Assembly: GCA_964367085.1 (NCBI GenBank)
Contig: CAYIWL010000033.1
Coordinates: 1 to 9,469 of the forward strand
Source of the DNA: JACPIN01 sp964367085
Lineage (GTDB): Archaea > Nanobdellota > Nanobdellia > SCGC-AAA011-G17 > ARS1403
Reading direction: 5' to 3'
Length of the DNA stretch: 9,469 nt
The notes beneath the pieces are model-generated. The model was given only the letters and a program-made list of their open reading frames with translations. It was not told where the DNA came from and ran no database searches. A program made the position numbers and the translations under genes. This document shows, in pieces, positions 1 through 5,076 of the stretch; within the stretch, counting starts at the first letter, position 1, and every line of letters begins with the position of its first letter.

Positions 1-109
1 CGATTGCTCGCCCATAATTTATTTGGGTGCTTTAAGGAGATTTAGGACTAAGCTTTTTTAAATTGGTTTCAAACAAAAGTTATAATAACAACTGATCCTT
101 ATTTAATAT

Positions 110-337
110 ATGCTAATAGATTCTACACACTGGAGACGTAAAAGAAAATACAGACCAGACATCAAAGATTATATGATTGAGTTTAGCATTCAAAATTCAA
201 ACATTCTTAGAGATAAAGACGACTCGACTGCTTTTAACGCAATCTCATGAATTCCCCCTTCTGGAAGAATCTTAAAGGTTGTTTATAAAATGAAAGGCAA
301 AGACTTAAAAATAATCACGTCCTATTGGTTAGATTAA
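110..337 (+). pseudogene. DUF4258-family toxin-like gene, interrupted by one in-frame TGA
   Basis: Reading from the ATG at 110 gives 75 codons that look like one DUF4258 domain: an early His and basic patch (THWRRKRKYR), a middle segment (NSNILRDKD), then IPPSGRILKVVYK and a C-terminal IITSYWLD. The frame is broken once, by TGA at 248-250 (codon 47), just before IPPSGR; both halves are otherwise well preserved and in frame. TGA ends neighbouring genes (vapB, btpA), so recoding is unlikely. The simplest reading is a recent nonsense mutation, for example CGA to TGA. DUF4258 proteins often sit beside DUF2283 proteins and are predicted TA-like pairs; here DUF2283 starts 1 nt after this gene's stop. 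An AT-rich element at 53-65 could be its TATA box. The family call rests on recalled motifs. An alternative is that only the 46-residue first half is made. Confidence 0.6.
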
Positions 338-338
338 G

Positions 339-545
339 ATGAAAAGCTGGTATGATAAAGAAGAAGATATATTGAATATCCAATTAAAGGATGAAGAATA
401 CTGGAAAAGTGTCGAACTGCCAAATAGCATAATCATAGATATCTCTAAAAGTGGAAAGATAATTGCTATTGAAATATTAAGAGCGAGCAAAGTGTTTTCT
501 GGCGATGCAAAAAGAGTAATTGAAACAGCAAAACTAGCTTCTTAA
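339..545 (+). CDS. DUF2283 family small protein, putative antitoxin partner
   Basis: This 68-residue protein matches the DUF2283 pattern: an opening WYDKEEDILNIQL strand pair, an acidic middle (LKDEEYWKSVEL), then IIIDISKSGKIIAIEILRAS, the family's signature of a beta-hairpin running into 'GxIxxIEIL.AS'. The length is normal and the frame intact. The ATG at 339 follows the stop of the broken DUF4258 gene by 1 nt and has no Shine-Dalgarno, so it was probably translated by coupling to the upstream gene. With that gene cut by a stop codon, this is an antitoxin-like gene whose partner looks dead. The molecular function of DUF2283 is not established; the antitoxin role is inferred from its usual neighbours. 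A T8 run 11 nt after the stop probably ends the transcript. Confidence 0.72.
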   Translation: MKSWYDKEEDILNIQLKDEEYWKSVELPNSIIIDISKSGKIIAIEILRASKVFSGDAKRVIETAKLAS

Positions 546-748
546 AGTTTCTTAATTTTTTTTCCTAAGTCTGTAAATAATTCGACATAGCCAAAATCAT
601 TTATTAGAATGTTACTTGGGATTTTATATAGATCGCTTGGAGTATCAAAATTATGCATCGCTGTTATAATGTAGCCATTTTTATCTACAACAAAACCCGT
701 TCCTAAAACATAATCTTTTCCATCTACATCTTTTAATATCCGTAACGT
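542..748 (-). pseudogene. Fragment of a trypsin-like serine protease gene (His-loop region only)
   Basis: The minus strand holds a 68-codon open frame, closed by TAA at 542-544, with no ATG, GTG or TTG at its 5' end; it runs into an in-frame stop at 749-751. Its middle reads VLGTGFVVDKNGYIITAMHN, the catalytic-His segment of HtrA/trypsin-like proteases (consensus like GSGFVV..GYIITNxHVV). The remainder, down to a lysine-rich end (DLGKKIKKL), has neither the Asp (DIAVL) nor the Ser (GNSGGP) block. The gene therefore looks cut at its 5' end and lacks most of the catalytic domain. Its stop overlaps the DUF2283 stop by 2 nt, and its 5' end abuts the vapB promoter, suggesting the vapBC module landed in or next to it. 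It is not a copy of the intact protease at 7699: its His segment is clearly different in sequence. The alternative is a non-catalytic remnant protein using an unrecognised start. Confidence 0.6.
556..563 (+). terminator. T8 tract after the DUF2283 gene
   Basis: Eight consecutive T lie 11 nt after the stop of the DUF2283 gene, with no stable hairpin before them. Archaeal RNA polymerase terminates at such U-tracts. On the other strand the same bases are the A8 run in the protease remnant. Confidence 0.5.
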
Positions 749-755
749 TTATATA
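748..755 (+). promoter_or_regulatory. TATA box of vapBC (leaderless)
   Basis: TTTATATA is centred about 26 nt before the ATG at 777, the usual archaeal TATA-to-start distance. Transcription should begin at or within a base or two of that ATG, giving a leaderless message. A palindromic ATGCATGCAT (755-764) follows directly and could be an operator for the antitoxin. Confidence 0.6.
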
Positions 756-776
756 TGCATGCATGTAAATAAGATC

Positions 777-1004
777 ATGACAAAAGTAATCTCTATTTCA
801 GACGATGTGTATGCTGATCTTTCGGCGCTGAAATCAAAAAATGAAAGCTTCTCAGAAGTTATTCGAGAATTATCTAGAGAGGCTAAGAAAAAAAAGCTAT
901 TAAGCCTTGCTGGTGCATGGAAAGATGCTCCAGAGATGGATAAAATTTTTAAGAAAATTCTTGAAGAAAGACATTTGACAAAAGAACGAAAGGTCGTGTT
1001 TTGA
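777..1004 (+). CDS. vapB: VapB-type antitoxin (DUF217-like)
   Basis: This 75-residue protein begins MTKVISISDDVYADLSALK and continues KNESFSEVIREL, the classic archaeal VapB antitoxin N-terminus: a short strand for DNA binding, then helices carrying the NESFSEVI signature. The second half is strongly charged (REAKKKK, KIFKKILEERH), as expected of a flexible tail that wraps the toxin. I chose the ATG at 777 over the upstream ATG at 759 because the family starts at 'M.K.I.ISddvY' and because the TATA box at 748-755 sits 26 nt ahead, which puts the first transcribed base at this codon. Its TGA (1002-1004) shares one A with the vapC ATG, so the two are translationally coupled. It should neutralise the VapC toxin and repress the operon. 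Confidence 0.85.
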   Translation: MTKVISISDDVYADLSALKSKNESFSEVIRELSREAKKKKLLSLAGAWKDAPEMDKIFKKILEERHLTKERKVVF

Positions 1005-1399
1005 TGTATTTTTTAGATACTGACATTTTAATAGGGCACTTGAGAAATAATATTCAAGCAATACACAAAATCCAAACTTTGCTTCGGAGAGATGAAAATA
1101 TTTATACATCTGCTGTTAATCTTCACGAATTGGTTAAGGGCGCTTATCTTTCCCAAAACCCTGAAAAGAATATGGAAAAAGTTGGTATCCTATTACAGGC
1201 CATTGATGTACTGAGTTTTGATAAACAAGCAACATTTATCTCTGGGCCATTATCCGCATTTCATGAAAAAACTGGAAAGATGATTGCACAAAATGACCTC
1301 TTTATCGCTTCTCTTGCTCTTGCGCATAATCTTATTTTAATAACCAGAAATACAAAACATTTTGAAAGCATAGATGGTTTGCAAATAGAAAGATGGTAG
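1004..1399 (+). CDS. vapC: VapC-type PIN-domain ribonuclease toxin
   Basis: This is a 131-residue PIN domain. The acidic metal-binding residues are visible: D5 and D7 in MYFLDTDILI, E42 in TSAVNLHELVKG, D98 in IAQNDLFIASLA, and the late TRNTKHFE block (N116) that closes the active site. PIN toxins of this type cut RNA, often tRNA or rRNA, with Mg2+ or Mn2+. A TTG at 1001 would extend it by one codon, but the ATG at 1004 fits better: it overlaps the vapB stop by one nucleotide (TGATG), typical of vapBC. All key residues are present, so the toxin looks active. It converges on trm56, with a single base between the two stop codons. Confidence 0.9.
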   Translation: MYFLDTDILIGHLRNNIQAIHKIQTLLRRDENIYTSAVNLHELVKGAYLSQNPEKNMEKVGILLQAIDVLSFDKQATFISGPLSAFHEKTGKMIAQNDLFIASLALAHNLILITRNTKHFESIDGLQIERW

Positions 1400-1400
1400 A

Positions 1401-1931
1401 TTAGAATATTAATTTTTTAAACTTTTTTCCTCTTTCTGAAGGAATGATTTCTGTTTTTGAATTTTTAAATTTTGAAGTTATTTCTTTTCCATTGTTTAAT
1501 TCATGCAGGAAAACTGCTAATGCTGAAACTTCTGAAATTGGCTGGTTTGTGATTGAAATATTGTAGTCGGAGATTTGAAATATTTCTGGCTGGACCTTCT
1601 CTCCACCAATGATGATTAAAAATTTTTTACTGCCTTTTATTTTTGCTAATGCTGAATTGAGAGTCAAGCCGTAAGCAGTCAGGTGCACAATTAAATAATT
1701 TTCATTTTTCTTTTCTTTGATTAACTTTATTGAATCTTTAATGTACTCAATCTTAAAATCTCCTCCGAATTGAGTTATTAATTTATTTACTGTCTCTTCC
1801 AATTTAGAATCCTTGTCTCCTGAGTAAAAGAGCTTATTTGCCAGAAATGCACGAGCTGTTAAAGCAACATGCGTTGACAATCTCGGATCCCTTCTTATTC
1901 TGTGAGAGAGTCGAAGAATTTCAATTTGCAT
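1401..1931 (-). CDS. trm56: tRNA (cytidine(56)-2'-O)-methyltransferase, archaeal Trm56
   Basis: This 176-residue protein is an archaeal Trm56, the SPOUT-family enzyme that transfers a methyl group from S-adenosylmethionine to the 2'-OH of C56 in the tRNA T-loop, stabilising the D-loop/T-loop contact. Diagnostic blocks appear in order: LRLSHRIRRDPRLSTHVALT near the N-terminus (residues 6-25), HLTAYGL (83-89), the cofactor-knot segment IIIGGEKV (106-113), and DYNISITNQPISEVSALAVF (122-141), matching the family's 'DYNvavgNQPHSEVAALA'. The usual VP after GGEK is VQP here, a minor change. Length is typical. The ATG at 1929-1931 lies 26-27 nt from the centre of a palindromic TATA box shared with secF, so it is probably leaderless. 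The stop is 1 nt from the vapC stop. Confidence 0.92.
   Translation of the reverse strand: MQIEILRLSHRIRRDPRLSTHVALTARAFLANKLFYSGDKDSKLEETVNKLITQFGGDFKIEYIKDSIKLIKEKKNENYLIVHLTAYGLTLNSALAKIKGSKKFLIIIGGEKVQPEIFQISDYNISITNQPISEVSALAVFLHELNNGKEITSKFKNSKTEIIPSERGKKFKKLIF
1413..1428 (+). terminator. Two T6 runs downstream of vapC
   Basis: T6 at 1413-1418 and T6 at 1423-1428 begin 14 nt after the vapC stop. They lie inside the 3' end of trm56, where the opposite strand encodes the lysine/phenylalanine-rich tail KKFKKLIF. They are likely the U-tract terminator of vapBC. Confidence 0.45.
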
Positions 1932-1952
1932 GATTAATAAACAAAGGATAGT

Positions 1953-1962
1953 TATTTAAATA
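1953..1962. promoter_or_regulatory. Palindromic TATA box shared by trm56 and secF
   Basis: TATTTAAATA is a perfect palindrome. Its centre (1957/1958) is about 26 nt from the trm56 ATG on the minus strand and about 26 nt from the GTG at 1983 on the plus strand. One TBP site in the 51-nt divergent spacer could therefore fire in both directions, each transcript beginning at or very near its start codon. Confidence 0.6.
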
Positions 1963-1982
1963 TATTTTCGATAGATTTTTTA

Positions 1983-2885
1983 GTGTTTATCATGAAATGG
2001 GAATCGCTTTTTGAAAGGCATTATAAGAAACTTTTCCTAGTGCCAGTTATAATGTTGCTGTTCAGCCTCATAGTTGTCGGCTCATTTTATTACAGAACCG
2101 GAGAGTTATTTGAAAGAGACGTTAGCTTGAAGGGAGGAGTTAGTGCTACGGTTTATGAAGGGGGTATTGATGCTGAGAAACTTGAGATCTTTCTTGAAGA
2201 TAGATTGGATACTGATGTTTTTGTTAGAAAATTAGGGGATGTTGCCAGTAACAAGGATATAGGTGTTGTAATAGAAATTGGCGATAATGTTTCTGGAGAA
2301 CTAAAAAACAACATTGAAGAAGCAACCGGGTTTTCTCTGAATAAAGAAAATTTCAGCATTGAAGTAGTGAGCAGCAGTTTGGGAGAGAGTTTTTATCAAA
2401 GCTTATTGAAGGCTGTGATTATTTCCTTTGTGCTGATGGCGATTGTTATCTTCGTTGCTTTTAGGAGCTTCATTCCAAGCGCTGCTGTTCTCTTGAGTGC
2501 TTTCCTTGACATCGTGTTTCCTCTAGCCATCATTGAGCTTTTTGGGATAAAAATAAATGCTGCCGGTATTGCTGCGTTTTTGCTTGTCATCGGTTATAGC
2601 GTCGATACTGATATCCTTCTTACAACTAAAATGCTGAAGAGAAAAGAAGGCGGGATTTATGATAGGGTAGTGGACTCTGCCAAGACGGGATTGACAATGA
2701 CTTTTGCTACAATAGCTGCATTGAGCATTGCATACGTTATAACAACTAGTTTTGTTTTGGAGCAGATGTTTTTGATAATAGTAATTGCCTTGTTTGTTGA
2801 TATTGTTTCAACTTATTTCATGAATGCAGGAATATTAATCTGGTACTGCAAGAAGAAGGGAGAAAATGAAAAGTTTTGGGGTTAG
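1983..2885 (+). CDS. secF: Protein-export membrane protein SecF
   Basis: SecF is the partner of SecD in the accessory complex that helps proteins across the membrane through the Sec channel. This 300-residue copy has the full plan: a helix at residues 17-37, an extracytoplasmic domain opening with SLKGG (48-52, the family's xxxGG motif), a SSSLGESF linker near 130-137, then five helices (about 141-160, 165-187, 192-213, 236-256, 259-288). The helix-4 signature IGYSVDTDILLTTK (203-216), with its paired Asp residues, is intact. Start choice: the GTG at 1983 is 26 nt from the shared TATA centre and would be leaderless; the ATG at 1992 would remove three residues and leave a 9-nt leader without a Shine-Dalgarno. 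I cannot decide between them. It overlaps secD by 20 nt, in the archaeal F-then-D order. Confidence 0.93.
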   Translation: MFIMKWESLFERHYKKLFLVPVIMLLFSLIVVGSFYYRTGELFERDVSLKGGVSATVYEGGIDAEKLEIFLEDRLDTDVFVRKLGDVASNKDIGVVIEIGDNVSGELKNNIEEATGFSLNKENFSIEVVSSSLGESFYQSLLKAVIISFVLMAIVIFVAFRSFIPSAAVLLSAFLDIVFPLAIIELFGIKINAAGIAAFLLVIGYSVDTDILLTTKMLKRKEGGIYDRVVDSAKTGLTMTFATIAALSIAYVITTSFVLEQMFLIIVIALFVDIVSTYFMNAGILIWYCKKKGENEKFWG

Positions 2886-4593
2886 GATAAACCTATTGAT
2901 ATTGATGCTGGTATTGTCTTTGATAGCAATAGCTCCTAGGTTAGATGTTAGCGGTGTTGAGATCAGAAGCCTGGATGATGTAAGTAAAAATCAAGGATTG
3001 AATATTGGGGATGTGATCAAAAGCATTAACAATGTTGAAATTGAAAATCCTGAGCACTTCATTGAACTATTGAAAGAATCCAGCTCTGTTAATCCTGTTA
3101 GAATAAACATTGTCACAGATAAAAGCAATGCAAGCTATCTTGCCCAAGATAATTTGCTATTTGAAATTGAAAATCTTACTGTTAAAAACTCCAAGATTCC
3201 GAATATTAAAGACGGGGAAGTTTTGAAAGAGATAAACAATGTAAAGATAAGCAGCGAAGAGGATTGGGAAAAAATTAGATATAACTTGCTGCCTGTGAAG
3301 ACAATCAAGATTAAAACTGAAAATAAAGAGCATGTCTTCCAGATTAATAAAGAACTTGAAATTAATGTTAAAAAAGTTAGCAGAAGCAATATTCGAAAAG
3401 GGCTTGATTTAGAAGGCGGAACTAGAGTGCTGTTAAAACCCGTTGGAGAAAACAAAGCAACCGATCAGGATATTAGCAATTTAATCGACGTTATTTCAGA
3501 CAGGCTTGATATTTACGGGCTTGCTGATAAGAGGATTAGATCTGCTGACATCGAGGGAGATAAATTAATTTTAGTTGAGATTGCCGGGATTTCTAAGGAA
3601 GAGATTGAAGGATTTATCGCTACCCAAGGAAAATTCGAAGCCAAGATTGGAAATGAAATTGTTTTCACTGGTGGAAAGGATGTCCCATTTGTCTGCAAAG
3701 ATGACGGGACTTGCTCAGGAGTTAGAAGCTGCAATTCTGTTGATGCAGGAAGATATGGATGCAGATTTGAGTTTAGCATAAAATTAAGCACGGATGCTGC
3801 AAAAAGACATGCGGATATAACCAAAAACCTTGAAGTTGTTGGGGGGATTGGAATCGGCAGCGAGGGATATTTGAGCAAACCTCTTGACCTGCATTTAGAT
3901 AATGAATTGATCGACACTCTGCAAATATCTTCCAGCTTAAAAGGAAGTGAGACTACTGACATATTAATTTCCGGAAGCGGCTTTGGTGAGAGCGAAGAGA
4001 CTGCATTAAATGATGCATTGCTGAATATGGAGAAATTGCAAACGGTTCTGATAACAGGAAGCTTGCCATTCCAGCTTGAAGTTGTTAAGATAGACAGCAT
4101 CAGCCCGATATTCGGAGAAGAATTCTTGAAAAATGCTATTCTTGCTGGGGCGGTTGCAGTGGTTGCTGTTTTGATTGTAGTCTTTATTCGCTATAGGAAA
4201 TTAAAAGTAATTTTTCCTATGATGATAACTTTACTGAGTGAGATATTTATAATAATGGGATTTGCCGGATTGTTTAAATGGAATTTAGATCTTGCTGCAA
4301 TTGCCGGTATAATTGCATCTGTCGGTACAGGTGTTGACGATCAGATAGTAATTGCCGACGAGATATTAAGAGGGAAAGAACAGATATTTAGCTGGAAAGA
4401 AAAATTAAAAAGAGCATTCTTCATAATTATGGTTGCTTATGCTGCTACACTTGCTGCGATGCTGCCTTTAATATGGGCAGTCGCTGGTTTGTTGAGAGGA
4501 TTTGCAATTGCTACAATTGTAGGAGTTTCGATAGGAGTATTTATCACAAGACCTGCTTTTGGTGCTATGCTTGAGAGATTGATGAATAAATAA
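2866..4593 (+). CDS. secD: Protein-export membrane protein SecD, with PDZ-like N-terminal extension
   Basis: This 575-residue SecD has helix 1 at residues 8-23 and the defining RKGLDLEGGTRVLLKP motif at 177-192, then the large extracytoplasmic domain, a second block (PIFGEEF, 414-420) and five C-terminal helices (from about 423) that include the helix-4 signature ASVGTGVDDQIVIADEI (484-500). Between helix 1 and the DLEGG motif lie about 150 extra residues with two PDZ-like units: GLNIGDVIKSINNVEIENPE (44-63) and DGEVLKEINNVKISS (116-130), each 'G..i..IN...I' followed by a helix and a strand. Four cysteines (277, 283, 289, 299) cluster in the outer domain and could form two disulfides. The start at 2866 has a GGGAG 3 nt before it and lies inside secF, so the genes are translationally coupled. 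No strong terminator is visible after it. Confidence 0.93.
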   Translation: MKSFGVRINLLILMLVLSLIAIAPRLDVSGVEIRSLDDVSKNQGLNIGDVIKSINNVEIENPEHFIELLKESSSVNPVRINIVTDKSNASYLAQDNLLFEIENLTVKNSKIPNIKDGEVLKEINNVKISSEEDWEKIRYNLLPVKTIKIKTENKEHVFQINKELEINVKKVSRSNIRKGLDLEGGTRVLLKPVGENKATDQDISNLIDVISDRLDIYGLADKRIRSADIEGDKLILVEIAGISKEEIEGFIATQGKFEAKIGNEIVFTGGKDVPFVCKDDGTCSGVRSCNSVDAGRYGCRFEFSIKLSTDAAKRHADITKNLEVVGGIGIGSEGYLSKPLDLHLDNELIDTLQISSSLKGSETTDILISGSGFGESEETALNDALLNMEKLQTVLITGSLPFQLEVVKIDSISPIFGEEFLKNAILAGAVAVVAVLIVVFIRYRKLKVIFPMMITLLSEIFIIMGFAGLFKWNLDLAAIAGIIASVGTGVDDQIVIADEILRGKEQIFSWKEKLKRAFFIIMVAYAATLAAMLPLIWAVAGLLRGFAIATIVGVSIGVFITRPAFGAMLERLMNK

Positions 4594-4655
4594 AAATATT
4601 ACTTAGCAATTTTAATACCTAAGATCGGTTCTGTCCTACCTCTTTCTAAGTTATA

Positions 4656-4696
4656 TCAACTCTTTAGATGAATGGGATTTAGACAACGAGAGTTGA
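4656..4696. repeat. Inverted repeat, 8-bp perfect stem
   Basis: TCAACTCT (4656-4663) is the exact reverse complement of AGAGTTGA (4689-4696), with one extra T-G wobble inside. The loop is about 25 nt. It lies 63 nt after the secD stop, with no T-run behind it, so it is not a classical terminator. Confidence 0.45.
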
Positions 4697-4821
4697 GAAA
4701 CCCCTAAAACCGTAACCGTTTAGTTAAAAGCCAACTTTAGAAAAGTGAAAAAGATTTTAATCGACAACAATTATCGTCGATAGATAAAAAAAACTAGCTA
4801 AACCGACCCAAAACCAACAGT

Positions 4822-4829
4822 TTTATAAA
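4822..4829 (+). promoter_or_regulatory. TATA box upstream of the TrpD-like/BtpA operon
   Basis: TTTATAAA is identical to the element 26 nt before the gene at 7249. It predicts transcription from about 4850-4853. The enzyme operon's Shine-Dalgarno is at 5004-5008, so the message would carry a leader of roughly 165 nt, unlike the leaderless genes elsewhere in the window. An ATG sits at the predicted first base (4853). Confidence 0.5.
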
Positions 4830-4852
4830 GTCCCAAAACTAACAATGATCTT

Positions 4853-4888
4853 ATGACTTCAAAAAGTGATTATCTTTGGCATTTGTAA
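4853..4888 (+). CDS. Possible 11-codon leaderless ORF in the operon leader
   Basis: ATG at 4853 lies where the TATA box at 4822-4829 predicts the transcript to begin, and opens MTSKSDYLWHL before TAA at 4886-4888. It resembles nothing I recognise and is too short to judge by composition. It could be a translated uORF in the leader of the TrpD-like operon, or simply a chance ATG. Its position, matching the leaderless spacing seen at 777 and 7249, is the only support. Confidence 0.2.
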   Translation: MTSKSDYLWHL

Positions 4889-5016
4889 TAAATTTTTCTT
4901 AGATGTTTCTATATCAAACTCAAACCCATTGGATTCAATTAATTTTAATGAGAATTTCTTTTCTTTCTTTTGGTTCTGGTAATGTAAAAATAAAAAATTA
5001 AATGGAGGAAATAAAA

Positions 5017-5076
5017 ATGAAAACAAACAAAACGAATGGAAAAGAACTAGATAGTGGGAGGTGTCTTTGGCTATAA
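5017..5076 (+). CDS. SD-led 19-codon ORF: leader peptide or displaced N-terminus of the TrpD-like gene
   Basis: A strong Shine-Dalgarno (GGAGG, 5004-5008) lies 8 nt before the ATG at 5017. The frame encodes MKTNKTNGKELDSGRCLWL and stops at 5074-5076, overlapping the enzyme frame (from 5054) by 23 nt. The enzyme frame itself has an in-frame TAG at 5048-5050, a GTG first codon and no Shine-Dalgarno of its own. Dropping one G from GGG (5056-5058) would join ELDS to GGVFGYKPLY without a stop and give a 414-residue protein. I think this is most likely the true N-terminus, separated by a frameshift; a coupled leader peptide is the alternative. Confidence 0.45.
   Translation: MKTNKTNGKELDSGRCLWL

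Larger units (their letters stand above)
4594..5016. other. 420-nt spacer without a convincing gene; several inverted repeats
   Basis: Stops crowd all frames on the plus strand. Inverted repeats visible: TCAACTCT/AGAGTTGA (4656-4663 with 4689-4696, 8 bp perfect, 25-nt loop); CTAAAAC/GTTTAG (4704-4710 with 4718-4723, one bulge); and ATCGAC/GTCGAT flanking an AT-rich 10-nt loop near 4760-4781. An A8 run lies near 4786-4793. A good TATA box is at 4822-4829. A minus-strand open stretch at 4859-4990 may be a gene remnant. A pyrimidine-rich stretch (about 4957-4975) follows. I recognise no tRNA, box C/D RNA or riboswitch here. The 4650-4730 hairpins may be a small structured RNA, a transcript end for secD, or chance. 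Confidence 0.4.

Noticed and set aside
1..15. Possible minus-strand gene start (ATG at 13-15) leaving the window
   Set aside because: Only five codons are visible, with no Shine-Dalgarno and no TATA box at the usual distance. A CGCCCA/TGGGTG stem (9-29) overlaps it.
248..250. TGA read as an amino acid (recoding or selenocysteine)
   Set aside because: TGA terminates other genes here (vapB, btpA-family), and DUF4258 is not a known selenoprotein family; a mutation is simpler.
900..1109. Minus-strand open frame across the vapB-vapC junction
   Set aside because: It is antisense to two well-supported TA genes and shows no family pattern.
3575..3781. Plus-strand open frame inside secD
   Set aside because: It lies in a second frame fully within secD, without a plausible start signal or family pattern.
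3513..4100. Long minus-strand open frame of 195 codons inside secD
   Set aside because: It is a shadow of the secD frame: serine/leucine-rich with no recognisable motif, while the plus strand is clearly SecD.
4853..5076. Tryptophan attenuator upstream of the TrpD homologue
   Set aside because: Single Trp codons only, no paired terminator/antiterminator that I can draw, and the enzyme is unlikely to be a true TrpD.
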